From Bacteriovorax stolpii (lineage in GTDB: Bacteria; Bdellovibrionota; UBA2428): a stretch of DNA of 64,000 bases. The notes under the pieces were generated by a model. That model saw nothing but the letters and a program-made list of their open reading frames with translations, did not search any database and was not told the origin of the DNA. Where the stretch lies: the NCBI GenBank assembly GCA_945881775.1, contig CAMCVE010000011.1, forward strand, positions 1-64,000, read 5' to 3'. The position numbers and the translations under genes were made by a program. Every line of letters begins with the position of its first letter. The first letter of the stretch is position 1. Of the stretch, positions 1 to 9,240 are shown piece after piece.

Positions 1-723
1 AACAAAAATTATTTAACAGAGGCTCAACAACTCACCCACGACATCAAGGCTCCGCTTATGGTCCTCAGGGGCAGCTTCGTCGAAGACACCAATCTTGCAC
101 CAACAGAGCAACTCATCCGCAAGAGCGTTGAACGTCTCTACGAAATGTCGAGAGAGTATCTCCAGAGCCTCGACGACAAGTCAGGCAACGTCCAAGTACT
201 CGAGTCCATCAGCTTGGCCGCACTCAAAAATATTCTAAAAGCGAGACTCTCCCAAGTCCCCCACCTTGCGCAAGCCCACCACATTCACTGCAGCCCCAAG
301 CTCTACAACTATGTTGGGCTCCAACGACTCGCGATCAACCCACCCTACTCCGACTTCATCCTCGGGCGACGCGAGGATTTTGCTCGAATCCTGGACAACC
401 TTATCTTGAATGCTATCGAAGCGGCCTCCGACCAAAGACCCAGCCTCGAACTACTCACAACAATCTACATCGAGGACCGCAATCTAAAGATTGAGATCCA
501 AGACAACGGGAGAGGATGCGACGAGAATGAAAGGACTGCGATGCTCAGTCCCGACTACAAGTCCAAGAAGCCTGGCGGCAGAGGTCTAGGCCTGAGATCA
601 GCCCGCGCGCTAGTTGAGTCATGGGGAGGAAACATGAACTTCGAGAGCAGCGCGGGCAAAGGCAGTGTGCTGACGCTCACCCTTCCCCTGCAGCAGAAGC
701 CGCAAGAACACGAGATCAATTGA
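1..723 (+). CDS. Sensor histidine kinase, C-terminal part (5' end outside window)
   Basis: The reading frame is open from the first base, so the N-terminal sensory part lies upstream of the window. It begins with an H-box (LTHDIKAPL, phospho-acceptor His about 13 codons in). This is followed by a dimerisation helix and an HATPase_c domain with N-box (LDNLILNAIEAA), G1 (DNGRGCDE) and G2 (GGRGLGLRSARAL). It should autophosphorylate on His and pass the phosphate to a response regulator that is not visible here. The H-box has K-A-P rather than R-T-P, a common variant. The 3' end overlaps the convergent TPR gene by 8 bases. Family call is firm; the sensed signal is unknown. Confidence 0.88.
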   Translation, partial: NKNYLTEAQQLTHDIKAPLMVLRGSFVEDTNLAPTEQLIRKSVERLYEMSREYLQSLDDKSGNVQVLESISLAALKNILKARLSQVPHLAQAHHIHCSPKLYNYVGLQRLAINPPYSDFILGRREDFARILDNLILNAIEAASDQRPSLELLTTIYIEDRNLKIEIQDNGRGCDENERTAMLSPDYKSKKPGGRGLGLRSARALVESWGGNMNFESSAGKGSVLTLTLPLQQKPQEHEIN

Positions 724-1636
724 CGATCTTCTGGAAAGCCTGGAGATCTTCGTCGTCTGGGTAGAAGGCCACGGCTTGGCGGAGCATGCCGCGCGCACGC
801 TGCATTTCGCGTTTGTCGATGTAGATCTCGATGAGTTTCTTCTGCGCGCCGAGATCGCTGGGATTAATGCGCACCACCTTTTCGAGAATCTTGCGGGCCT
901 CAGTCTTTCGTCCCCGCGAGAGCTCAAACGCCGCGAGTTTCTTATGGGGGACAGTATTGGTGGGGTCAAGGCTGGTGAGTTTTTCCCAGTCTCCGGCCGC
1001 ATCCACAATGCGCGCGAGTGACTCGTAGTAAGAGGCGCGCACTTGATAAGCGGTAGCGACCTCGACCGTGTTCGCCGTCCGGTCCTTAAAAATCGGCAAC
1101 AAGAAGAATTCCATTTTCTGGTCAAAGTCTTTTTTGTCACCCAGCGCGAGGGCCTTGCGCCCTTTTCCTTTCGAAGCGCTGCTCTGTTCAAGGTCGAGCA
1201 TCGTGTCCTGACTCTTCAACCACAGACTCAGCGTGCGAAGACGTAGTGAGTGATCTAGCGGCAGAATCTTGCTCGCTTCGAGTGAATGAAAGTACGCGCG
1301 CCCGAGCTCTCCGCGCATTTCGTAGCTCGATGCGAGCAACACGTGAAAATCGGCATTCGACTTGAGCTTGGGCGACGCAAGAGAAAGATGCATGTTGAGC
1401 GCGCGGATCTTCGAGTCCATGCAGTTTTGCCAGTAGGACTTAGGCTTGGCGAGATGGTGATCAGGAATGCGGCGCAACTCCAGCGTGTCGTTATGAATAG
1501 CCTGAACCTCTAGGAGTCGAGCACTATCGGTTAAGTTTTCTTGGCTTTTGCGAAATTCGACATCCAAACCTTCGCACTCAAGAGCAAAGCTGGGCATGGA
1601 AAAGCAAAGAATACCGAGAGCTAAAATTCTTCTCAT
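716..1636 (-). CDS. Exported TPR-repeat protein
   Basis: This 306-residue protein has a signal peptide (about residues 1-18, ending SFALEC). A mostly helical body carries at least two TPR-like repeats near the C-terminus, around residues 210-300 (patterns such as LDPTNTVPHKKLAAFELSRG and INPSDLGAQKKLIEIYI). TPR proteins are protein-protein scaffolds, and the export signal places this one in the periplasm. The partner cannot be told from sequence. It is convergent with the kinase gene before it and has only about 20 bases between its start and the end of the DedA gene, so both may be read from one promoter on the minus strand. Confidence 0.75.
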   Translation of the reverse strand: MRRILALGILCFSMPSFALECEGLDVEFRKSQENLTDSARLLEVQAIHNDTLELRRIPDHHLAKPKSYWQNCMDSKIRALNMHLSLASPKLKSNADFHVLLASSYEMRGELGRAYFHSLEASKILPLDHSLRLRTLSLWLKSQDTMLDLEQSSASKGKGRKALALGDKKDFDQKMEFFLLPIFKDRTANTVEVATAYQVRASYYESLARIVDAAGDWEKLTSLDPTNTVPHKKLAAFELSRGRKTEARKILEKVVRINPSDLGAQKKLIEIYIDKREMQRARGMLRQAVAFYPDDEDLQAFQKIVN

Positions 1637-1657
1637 CTGCCTTAGTGTAACAAGTCT

Positions 1658-2329
1658 TCAAGAAGCGCGACGGCGCATCTGCGGCAATTTTTTGATCAAT
1701 AGCCACAGCACAAAGATCACCAGCACCGCCAATATGACGATCTTCACAACCTTGAAGTTCTCGAGAATCACGTCACCATAGATTCCCAATAGAATAATTT
1801 GCGTGGGCACTGTCAGAAGAGCCGCAGCACCATCGACCGCGATGAACTTCCAGATAGGCACACCAAGAAGACCACAGGCCATATGCCCAGGAAATCGCAA
1901 ACCTGGAGTGAAGCGAAAGATACCACTCGCCCAAGCTCCGTATTTGGCCGTCCAAGCTTCTGCCTTTTGAAAACTTTTAGATTGATGCCACTTTTCGAAA
2001 CGTGGGTTCCCTCGAAATCGTTTGCCGATGAATTTACCGATAAAATAAACCAACAAATCACTGGATAGGACGGCAAAGAACGCTACAGCAGCAAGGACCC
2101 ACATATTGACCGCATTAGGACCTGCCCCTTCCGGGATAGGATAGTTCTCAGGATTGTGTGCGATGTGCGCCACTAGCCCCGAGGCAACAAGCGTCACTTC
2201 CTCTGGAAGCGGAAATCCGAAGCTGCTGATGAACATGAGGCCTACAACAGTGAGATAGACCCACATGGGCTCGTAGGCTTTGTCAGCGAACCACTGAATC
2301 AACTCTTGCTCCGTAACTCCAATCATCAT
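1658..2329 (-). CDS. DedA/SNARE-associated family membrane protein
   Basis: About 223 residues from the first of two adjacent ATG codons (2329 or 2326). A GGAG-type ribosome site lies just upstream; a longer frame upstream of this is non-coding looking. Hydrophobic segments flank the family motif FGFPLPEE near the N-terminus and the central RFTPGLRFPGHMACG, which matches the conserved arginine/glycine-rich re-entrant region of DedA proteins. The C-terminus ends in a long membrane helix and a basic tail. DedA proteins are inner-membrane carriers linked to undecaprenyl-phosphate or phospholipid translocation and proton-motive-force maintenance. It is divergent from the subtilase gene across about 220 bases. 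Confidence 0.85.
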   Translation of the reverse strand: MMIGVTEQELIQWFADKAYEPMWVYLTVVGLMFISSFGFPLPEEVTLVASGLVAHIAHNPENYPIPEGAGPNAVNMWVLAAVAFFAVLSSDLLVYFIGKFIGKRFRGNPRFEKWHQSKSFQKAEAWTAKYGAWASGIFRFTPGLRFPGHMACGLLGVPIWKFIAVDGAAALLTVPTQIILLGIYGDVILENFKVVKIVILAVLVIFVLWLLIKKLPQMRRRAS

Positions 2330-2551
2330 CGCGCTCCGATCATAGACTCGCACTTCACGGAAACACGAGCTGTCGTTCGGCCAAACCGAGCCCTTGACGC
2401 GGAGCGCAGTGCTCGCAAAACAAAAGACTCGCCGCGCCACAACTCACAAGTGCCCGGCCTCCTTAAAAAAATGTACAGAACTATTAACTCCACAACGACG
2501 CTTGAAGGGGAGAGAAGTTTCTGCGGCGGATTCGAAGAAAGGATTTTGGCA

Positions 2552-4147
2552 ATGGCAAATTTGGCGACACGGACCTTCACCCTTAGCACTCTACTGGTAG
2601 GTGCCCTTTCGATGAGCGCTCAAGCGCAAGTCGTAAACAGCCGAGTCCTCGTCATCGACGAAGGTGCCGACCTGCAGCACAAAGAGCTCACGACCCAAGC
2701 CTTTACGAATTCGGCCGAGCAAAGCGGCCTTTCGGGAGTCGACGACGATCGCAATGGATTTGTTGACGATGTTTCAGGATGGAACGCCATCAGCAACGAC
2801 GCGTCTTACTTTCCTCAATGGGTGAGAAAGATGTTCGTCGACAATGTCGACACCATTGCAAAGCTGCTTGCGCTCTACAACCGCGTTGAAGAAGGTGATC
2901 AGTCCGCAGTCGAAATCATTCGTGCCAATCCCAATGTCGGGCAGGCTCTCAATGCGATTCTTGGCCATAGCCATGGTACTCATGTCGCAGGTATCGTGGT
3001 TCGTTACGGTAATGCAAACGCACAGGTCGCAAGCCTCAACGTCTTCACCCAAAGCGAAGAGCCACAGGCACCCGGAGAAAATGATGGCATGACCCGCCCC
3101 TCACTCTCGCAACGTATGAGCGTGGGAAATCCCTTAGCGCGCATGAAACGACTCATCCGCAGAAATCTCGCCTCAGTATCGGAGTCTGCAGTCGAGACCC
3201 CCACTGCCAAGCCTTTCGTATCCCAATTCGACGATACGGCAGGAGTAACCGCCTTTCTGACTCAGATGCGTTCCGAAGAAGGCACTGAAAAACGCCTTCT
3301 CTCTCGCTATATTCTTGCGACCCGTCCTCGAGTGGCAAACCTGAGTCTCGGTTCAGCAAAAATCGGAATCCGTAAGGCTCTCGATTCCATGTGGCAAGAG
3401 GAGCTGATCACAGCCAAGCTCCCCCTCAGCACACCAAGAACGGCTCTCCAGGAGAAGAACTTCCAACGAATGCTGAACGAGACCTTCGAGATCTTCCGCA
3501 CGTCGTGGAATGAACTCTTCCGCGCAAATTCTGGAACTCTTTTCGTGATCGCTGCTGGCAACGATGCCGATGACCTCGACGTTCCCGATGCAGGAAACAA
3601 CGGCATCAACGAAGTGCTTCCAGCGAACTGCTCTAAGGACAACGCCAACGTCATCACGATCGCCGCATCGACTCCCGATGGCCTGATCGCGGATTTCTCG
3701 AACTACCACTCCACACTGGTTAACGTTGCGGCATGGGGCACAGCGGTTCCCTCATTGGCCCCCAACAACAACACCGTCAAGATGAGCGGAACCTCGATGG
3801 CGTCTCCCTATGCAGCCGGACTCGCGTCTAAGCTCTTGTCAGTGAATGCCCGCCTCTCGCCAGCGCAGACACGTCAGATCATGGAAGGGACAGTCAAGAA
3901 GATCGCTTCCCTGAAAGGTCGTGTTTCTAGCGACGGAATGGTCGACCCCCAAGCTGCACTGGATGCCGCGCGCCGGACACTTCTCACGAACAATGTTGAG
4001 GTCGCAATTCGGGACGCCATCCAAGCTCGCAATACAACGCTAGGCATGCCCCTAATTTTGGGCCGTCTTCCCTTTGCGAGTGACGATGAAACTCGTATCG
4101 GCCAAGTCCACAAGACTCCCGATCTGGTCAAAGCTTTCATGCGCTAG
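2552..4147 (+). CDS. Secreted subtilisin-like serine protease (S8 family)
   Basis: Start chosen at 2552 because a clear signal peptide (MANLATRTFT..., cleavage near AQAQ) begins there after an AAGGA site; the frame upstream lacks coding character. The mature enzyme has the catalytic triad Asp36 (VLVIDEG), His141 (SHGTHVAG) and Ser415 (SGTSMASPYAAG). The oxyanion Asn is in AAGNDADD. Between His and Asn lies an unusually long insert of about 200 residues. No separate propeptide is obvious, since the catalytic Asp is only about 10 residues after the signal peptide. It is predicted to degrade proteins in the periplasm or outside the cell. A hairpin terminator follows. Family assignment is very secure; substrate is unknown. 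Confidence 0.93.
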   Translation: MANLATRTFTLSTLLVGALSMSAQAQVVNSRVLVIDEGADLQHKELTTQAFTNSAEQSGLSGVDDDRNGFVDDVSGWNAISNDASYFPQWVRKMFVDNVDTIAKLLALYNRVEEGDQSAVEIIRANPNVGQALNAILGHSHGTHVAGIVVRYGNANAQVASLNVFTQSEEPQAPGENDGMTRPSLSQRMSVGNPLARMKRLIRRNLASVSESAVETPTAKPFVSQFDDTAGVTAFLTQMRSEEGTEKRLLSRYILATRPRVANLSLGSAKIGIRKALDSMWQEELITAKLPLSTPRTALQEKNFQRMLNETFEIFRTSWNELFRANSGTLFVIAAGNDADDLDVPDAGNNGINEVLPANCSKDNANVITIAASTPDGLIADFSNYHSTLVNVAAWGTAVPSLAPNNNTVKMSGTSMASPYAAGLASKLLSVNARLSPAQTRQIMEGTVKKIASLKGRVSSDGMVDPQAALDAARRTLLTNNVEVAIRDAIQARNTTLGMPLILGRLPFASDDETRIGQVHKTPDLVKAFMR

Positions 4148-4179
4148 TAACGCGCAGTCGCCTCTAAGCGCCCATAGTC

Positions 4180-4218
4180 AAAAAGCCTCTCCCGCCTAAA
4201 AGCTTGGAGGGGCTTTTT
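4180..4218 (+). terminator. Rho-independent terminator after the subtilase gene
   Basis: A stem formed by AAAAGCCTCTCC and GGAGGGGCTTTT, with one wobble position, is followed by a run of T. It starts about 30 bases after the subtilase stop codon. Confidence 0.8.
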
Positions 4219-4243
4219 TCATGTCGAACTCGTACAACCTCGG

Positions 4244-4409
4244 CTCACTACACCCGTTCGTCACTTTTTGATTAATTTTCGATCGAAGATCCTTACCTAA
4301 TTCCTTCATCTTAGGAAAACCGGGGATGCGCCGTTCCGTGCGTCATCTTCATCGCGATCATTTTAAAACGCGCGGAATTAATCAAAAAGTGATGAACAAG
4401 CGTAGTGAG
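4244..4409. repeat. 34-nt imperfect inverted repeat enclosing 98 nt in a convergent intergenic gap
   Basis: The left arm (4244-4277) and the reverse complement of the right arm (4376-4409) agree at 30 of 34 positions. The inner 17 bases match perfectly (core CACTTTTTGATTAATT), and all four differences are transitions. The gap 4148-4467 is 320 bases long and lies between the ends of the subtilase (+) and the nucleoside transporter (-), so it holds no start-proximal control region. I found no convincing reading frame inside the 98-base interior. The arms could be the ends of a small non-autonomous element or a folded 3' RNA structure. Confidence 0.75.
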
Positions 4410-4467
4410 TTGGCCTCACTCAGGTTCTTCTGGAACTTCGGCGTGGGACTCAGTTCGACACCGAGAT

Positions 4468-5718
4468 CTAGGAGATGAGACCCACAATCGCGGCCGTCAT
4501 GAAAGTCGCTAGGTTTCCGGCGATCATGCAACGGATACCGAGCTGAGCCAATTCGCTGCGCTTGTTGGGAGCCATGGCTCCGATACCGCCGATCTGAATA
4601 CCGATTGAGGCGAAGTTGGCAAAACCACACAGAGCATATGAGGCGATAATGAGAGTGCGCTCTGAGAGGGCTGCTTTGGCTTCGGCCATGTGAACGTAGG
4701 CCACGAACTCATTCAAGACGACTTTCTCTCCAAGCCATTCCCCAACAAGCTTCGACTCGCCCCAAGGAACGCCCATGAGCCACGAAAGAGGCGCAAAGAA
4801 AAACCCCAAGACTCGTTGGAAAGTGATCGGCTCGGGAGAGCCGAGAGTCGTACTTGCCCATCCAAGGCCGAAGTTCGCGAGGGCAATCAGGGCGATAAAC
4901 ACAATCAGCATCGCGGCAACATTGAGAGCAAGAGCCAGACCTTCTGAGGCACCCCGCGCGGCGGCTTCGATCACATTCGTGTCGATTTTCTCAACGGGAA
5001 CATCCACGCCACCCATGGTTTGGGGCACGCCTTTTTCAGGAACCATAACCTTCGCGATGAGAAGCCCGGCTGGGGCCGACATGACACTCGCCGTGACAAG
5101 GTGGCCGGCAATTGAGGGCAAATGATCGTGCAGAAGACCCACATAAGCCGCGAGCACACCGCCCGCCACCGAAGCCATTCCTGGCACCATGATGGCGAAG
5201 AGCTCAGAGCGCGTCATGTTTGCGAGGAAAGGTTTTACGAGGAGAGGTGCCTCTGTCTGACCCACAAAAATATTCGCTGCTGCTGCGAGCGACTCGGCCC
5301 CACTGGTTTTAAGGGTGCGTTCCATAATCTTGGACATCCAACCCACCACCCGCTGCAAAACGCCCAGATGATAGAGGACTGCGACCAGAGAAGAAAAGAA
5401 GAGGATCGTTGGCAACGCGCGGAAGGCAAACACGTAACCGTGCTTATCTGAGCTCATCAGGCTTCCGAAGACAAACGCCGCGCCTTCATCAGAGAAGCCG
5501 AGCAAACGGTCAACGGCCGAATTGATGAACTCGAAGAGAAAGCCAAGCACCCCTGGCACTCCTAAAACCGGAATTCCCAAAATCAAAATCGCGATCGTAA
5601 ACTGGAGAATCCCACCCCACATCACCACGCGCCAAGGGAAAATCTTGCGATCTTCGGAACAGAGCCAAGCGAGGAACACGAAAACAACGAGACCGAGGAG
5701 CGGGATCATCTGATTCAT
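4468..5718 (-). CDS. nupC: Concentrative nucleoside transporter (CNT/NupC family)
   Basis: This 416-residue polytopic membrane protein has about ten hydrophobic segments. It carries the family signatures NIFVGQTEAPLLVKPF and MTRSELFAIMVPGMASVAGG in the middle, and the conserved LCGFANFASIGIQIGG region near the C-terminus. CNT proteins take up nucleosides with protons or sodium across the inner membrane. It lies only 6 bases downstream of the gamma-glutamyltransferase gene on the same strand, so the two are probably co-transcribed and together would salvage peptides and nucleosides. Specificity for purines or pyrimidines cannot be read from the sequence. Confidence 0.9.
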   Translation of the reverse strand: MNQMIPLLGLVVFVFLAWLCSEDRKIFPWRVVMWGGILQFTIAILILGIPVLGVPGVLGFLFEFINSAVDRLLGFSDEGAAFVFGSLMSSDKHGYVFAFRALPTILFFSSLVAVLYHLGVLQRVVGWMSKIMERTLKTSGAESLAAAANIFVGQTEAPLLVKPFLANMTRSELFAIMVPGMASVAGGVLAAYVGLLHDHLPSIAGHLVTASVMSAPAGLLIAKVMVPEKGVPQTMGGVDVPVEKIDTNVIEAAARGASEGLALALNVAAMLIVFIALIALANFGLGWASTTLGSPEPITFQRVLGFFFAPLSWLMGVPWGESKLVGEWLGEKVVLNEFVAYVHMAEAKAALSERTLIIASYALCGFANFASIGIQIGGIGAMAPNKRSELAQLGIRCMIAGNLATFMTAAIVGLIS

Positions 5719-5724
5719 AGACGA

Positions 5725-7479
5725 CTACCTTTCGACGCGGGCAGAACCTTCTGCGCGAATATCAGAAACCGCCGTCAAAGACGAGCTTTCCGTGTCCCGT
5801 TCGACAAGTTGGACTCGGCAACCGAGGTTCGTCGTGTCCACCTTATGACCCAATTTCTCAAGGCGCCCCTTAAGTTCCGCAGGGAATCCAGGTTCATCGA
5901 CCTGAATTTGATCCGGTTGCCACTGCTGGTGGTAGCGGATCTGGGCCACGCTCTGGGCTGGGGACAAACCAAAAACAAGTCGATTGAGAAGCACCTGCGT
6001 GACACAGGTTAGGATGCGCGTTCCAGACGGAGAACCAAGTGCCATGACGAAGCGGCCCTCTTTCTCGACAAGCGTCGGACTCATGCTGGAAAGTGGAGTT
6101 TTGCCGGGCTCTACGAAGTTTGCTCGACTCGAGGCCACGGCGCCAAATAAGTTTGCACCTGACAGCGAAGCGGCAAAGTCATCCATCTCATTGTTCAATA
6201 GGATTCCCGTTCCTCGCACGACGATGCCCGATCCAAAATGACCGTTGATCGTTTGAGTCGAGCTGACAGCGTTGCCCTCAGAGTCCATAATGGAAAAATG
6301 AATCGTGTCATCTGACTCTACAGGTGCCCGAAAAGGCGCAGCTCTCACTTCTGAAACTGGACGCGCTCGATCCAAAGGAATCTTTTCTTGAACTGAGTAC
6401 GCGTATTCTTTGGAAATGAGCTCGGCAACGGGCACTTTCACAAAATCAGGATCCCCGAGGAACTGCGCTCGGTCTGCAAAAGCCTGCTGCATCGCTGACG
6501 CAACAAGGTGTACACTACGCGAATCTAGGATGCCCCACTTTTCCAAAGGAGCGCGTTCGACCGTATTCAGGATCTGCAGGAGGTGAACGCCTCCAGAACT
6601 TGGAGGAGGCATCGAGTAAATCGTGCTTCCGCGAAATTCACTTTGAAGGACAGGACGAAGCTTAACTTTATATCGATGGAGATCAGAACGCGTGATCAGA
6701 AGACGGGAAAGACGAGCCTCTTCAAGAATCTTTTTGGCGATGGAACCCTTATAAAAAGTGTCCTTCCCTTCCCCGGCAATTACCTTCAGCGTGCTCGCAA
6801 GATCAGACTGAACCAGACGCTCGCCCTCTTTCAACACTCTCGGCTCTCTAGGATGAAAAAAGATCGCGCGAGCCGCTGCATTTGCACCCAAGATGTCAGA
6901 CTTTCCCTCAAGTGCGCTAGCTAGCTCGGGATTGACCTCGAAACCGTCCTGCGCCAGGCGTATCGCGGGAGAGAGAAGCTCTTTCCATGGCAGCTTTCCA
7001 TTGGCGCGATGAAATTCATAGAGACCTGCCACCATCCCCGGAACTCCTGAGGCAAGTCTCCCGTAACGACTGAGCTCTGGAACCGCCTTACCCGATTTGA
7101 GATCAATAAACATTTTGGAATGCGCAGCCAACGGGGCGCGCTCCCGGAAGTCCCACGCCTCAACCTTGCCCCCGGCTGCGGTCTTCTTGCCCCATAGAAC
7201 AAAACCCCCGCCGCCTAGTCCCGTGGAGTGAGGGCGCTCCACGGCCTGGACCATCGACACCGCGACAGCCGCATCAACAATATTCCCACCGCGCCTGAGA
7301 ATTTCGAAAGCGGCATCGGTGGCGTAACGCCCTTGGGTCGCGACGGCAACCCCGCCAGCGCCCTTGGCTTCGTAGGATGAGTTAAGATCTGCAGATCGGC
7401 CGTAAGGTGTCGCCGGGACCAAGCCCTGATGCGCACAAGAAGCGACAAGCAGAACGAGAGTGCACTGGAGTTTTCTCAT
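5725..7479 (-). CDS. ggt: Gamma-glutamyltransferase, predicted lipoprotein
   Basis: Start placed at the ATG at 7479 (584 residues), which has a strong AAGGGGG site and opens a lipoprotein signal (lipobox LVASC). GGT is made as a proenzyme and cleaves itself before a Thr that becomes the nucleophile of the small subunit. Here that residue is Thr392, in DTIHFSIMD, followed by NAVSSTQTINGHFGSG. Gly-rich motifs near the N-terminus (GLGGGGFVLW) and PLSSMSPTLV in the small subunit also match. It hydrolyses glutathione and other gamma-glutamyl compounds, here presumably anchored to a membrane lipid in the periplasm. It is coupled to the nucleoside transporter downstream. Confidence 0.95.
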   Translation of the reverse strand: MRKLQCTLVLLVASCAHQGLVPATPYGRSADLNSSYEAKGAGGVAVATQGRYATDAAFEILRRGGNIVDAAVAVSMVQAVERPHSTGLGGGGFVLWGKKTAAGGKVEAWDFRERAPLAAHSKMFIDLKSGKAVPELSRYGRLASGVPGMVAGLYEFHRANGKLPWKELLSPAIRLAQDGFEVNPELASALEGKSDILGANAAARAIFFHPREPRVLKEGERLVQSDLASTLKVIAGEGKDTFYKGSIAKKILEEARLSRLLITRSDLHRYKVKLRPVLQSEFRGSTIYSMPPPSSGGVHLLQILNTVERAPLEKWGILDSRSVHLVASAMQQAFADRAQFLGDPDFVKVPVAELISKEYAYSVQEKIPLDRARPVSEVRAAPFRAPVESDDTIHFSIMDSEGNAVSSTQTINGHFGSGIVVRGTGILLNNEMDDFAASLSGANLFGAVASSRANFVEPGKTPLSSMSPTLVEKEGRFVMALGSPSGTRILTCVTQVLLNRLVFGLSPAQSVAQIRYHQQWQPDQIQVDEPGFPAELKGRLEKLGHKVDTTNLGCRVQLVERDTESSSLTAVSDIRAEGSARVER

Positions 7480-7645
7480 TTGACCCCCTTGATTGATTGG
7501 CGACATTAGAACCCATGCTGAGGAGATTGTCCTCCCATCTGGGAGTCTTTGTTACTTTGCTTTCGGTCCCGTCCTTTGCGGAGGGCACTCAGGTCAACGT
7601 CATGGCGCCCCTCGGCTAGCCGTTCCAGGAAAAGATCCTGCGACC

Positions 7646-8212
7646 CTAAAGCTTATTAAGGAAAGCCTGATGCACAGGCGACGGCCTTTCCCAGGCCAGC
7701 TCAGGGTGAAAGCTCGTGGCCATGTGCCTGCCTTCCTCAACCCAAACTGGCTCGCCGCCATGTTCGGCGAGGACTTTCACTCCAGGACCCACCCGAGTGA
7801 ACTGAGGCGCGCGAATGAAGGCCGCTTCGCGCATTCCTGCTAGCTCGCAAGTGAAGCTATCGAGCTGACGACCGTAGGCATTGCGACGAACATCGAGATC
7901 AATGAATCCAAAGGATTCCTGTTCAGGATTTTCCACGTGTTTGGCCATGAGAATAGAACCGGCACAAATACCCCATACGGGATGACTGTTGGCGTAGTCG
8001 ACAAGAGCTTGCTTCATCTCAAAAACATTCAGCAAACGAAGCATGGTTGAGCTTTCGCCCCCGGGAAGAATCAGTCCGTGAAAGTCTGCTTTCTCCAGGA
8101 CGGCACGCGTACGAACATCCACGAACTCGCAACCTAGAGCCTCAAGGTGAGCCTTATGAGGGTCTACCGCTCCCTGCAGAGCGAGCACTCCAACGCGCAG
8201 GCCATGCTTCAT
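7646..8212 (-). CDS. pdxT: Pyridoxal 5'-phosphate synthase, glutaminase subunit PdxT
   Basis: This 188-residue class I glutamine amidotransferase begins VGVLALQGAV and has the oxyanion and substrate motif LPGGESSTM. The nucleophile Cys is in WGICAGSILMA, and the catalytic His and Glu are in TSFHPEL. It supplies ammonia from glutamine to PdxS in the DXP-independent route to vitamin B6. It starts 9 bases after the end of pdxS, as is typical of this pair. The 166 bases between its end and the ggt start hold nothing I can name. Confidence 0.95.
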   Translation of the reverse strand: MKHGLRVGVLALQGAVDPHKAHLEALGCEFVDVRTRAVLEKADFHGLILPGGESSTMLRLLNVFEMKQALVDYANSHPVWGICAGSILMAKHVENPEQESFGFIDLDVRRNAYGRQLDSFTCELAGMREAAFIRAPQFTRVGPGVKVLAEHGGEPVWVEEGRHMATSFHPELAWERPSPVHQAFLNKL

Positions 8213-8221
8213 GGTGGGTCC

Positions 8222-9121
8222 TTACCAGCCGCGAGGCGCCATCAGGTCGGACGCATCAATGTTGCGTGCCGAAAGGCCTCGCATGGCGGAACCAAGTCCC
8301 CGAGAAGCATCGAGCAAAGCTTGAGGATCGCGGAACTGAGCCGTAGCTTTGACAATGGCTTTGGCGAACTGAGCGGGATTCTCGGATTTGAAAATACCAG
8401 ACCCGACAAACACTGTTTCAGCACCGAGTTGCATCATGAGTGCCGCGTCGGCCGGTGTGGCAATGCCGCCTGCCGCGAAGTTTGGCACGGGAAGTTTACC
8501 CTCGCGAGCCACTCGGAGAACCAGTTCATAAGGAGCGCCGAGCTCTTTGGCTTCGGTCATGAGTTGCTCTTCGGAGAGAATCGTCAAGCGACGGATCTCG
8601 TTGATGATGGTTCTCATGTGTTTGACACCTTCAACGATATCGCCAGTTCCAGGCTCGCCCTTGGTTCTTAGAAGAGCCGCGCCCTCACCAATGCGACGAA
8701 GCGCTTCGCCAAGATTTGTAGCGCCGCAAACAAAGGGGACCTGAAAGTTGTGTTTATTGATGTGGTAACGATCGTCGGCTGGTGTCAGAACTTCAGATTC
8801 ATCGATGTAGTCGACGCCGATTGCTTGCAGAATTTGTGCTTCCGCGAAGTGTCCGATACGGCATTTCGCCATGACTGGGATATCCACAACAGCCATAATG
8901 TCTTCGACAAGACGAGGATCCGACATACGAGCAACGCCACCCTCTTTGCGGATATCCGAAGGCACTCGTTCAAGCGCCATAACAGCGACAGCACCCGAAT
9001 CTTCGGCGATGCGCGCCTGATCAGCGTTGACGACGTCCATGATCACGCCGCCTTTGAGCATTTCTGCCAGACCGACCTTGAGATTGAGAGTGGGAGCCGA
9101 AGAATTAAGGTTGTTCGTCAT
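8222..9121 (-). CDS. pdxS: Pyridoxal 5'-phosphate synthase, synthase subunit PdxS
   Basis: This 299-residue (beta/alpha)8 barrel enzyme begins [15 protein letters not shown]. It carries [35 protein letters not shown], the phosphate-binding [13 protein letters not shown] and [17 protein letters not shown]. The two catalytic lysines expected from the family lie in MAKCRIG and in the VNADQAR/RKEGG region. It condenses ribose 5-phosphate, glyceraldehyde 3-phosphate and ammonia to PLP. The ATG at 9121 gives the usual length; an in-frame TTG at 9139 would add six residues. Using PdxST implies this organism does not need the PdxA/PdxJ route. Confidence 0.96.
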   Translation of the reverse strand: MTNNLNSSAPTLNLKVGLAEMLKGGVIMDVVNADQARIAEDSGAVAVMALERVPSDIRKEGGVARMSDPRLVEDIMAVVDIPVMAKCRIGHFAEAQILQAIGVDYIDESEVLTPADDRYHINKHNFQVPFVCGATNLGEALRRIGEGAALLRTKGEPGTGDIVEGVKHMRTIINEIRRLTILSEEQLMTEAKELGAPYELVLRVAREGKLPVPNFAAGGIATPADAALMMQLGAETVFVGSGIFKSENPAQFAKAIVKATAQFRDPQALLDASRGLGSAMRGLSARNIDASDLMAPRGW

Positions 9122-9173
9122 GCAGCATCCATTAGTCAAAATTGGCGCACGAGTGAAGGAGATTCTCGAAATG

Positions 9174-9207
9174 AAAAAACGGGATCCCCCGCAAAGGGAA
9201 TCCCGTC
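9174..9207 (-). terminator. Rho-independent terminator after the L31 gene
   Basis: Read on the minus strand, a GC-rich stem (ACGGGATTCCC with its complement) ends in six T residues. It sits between the end of the L31 gene and the start of pdxS, so pdxS should have its own promoter or depend on read-through. Confidence 0.8.
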
Positions 9208-9240
9208 TTGGAACCGAGTCCGGCTGAAGTCCTTAGGGAC

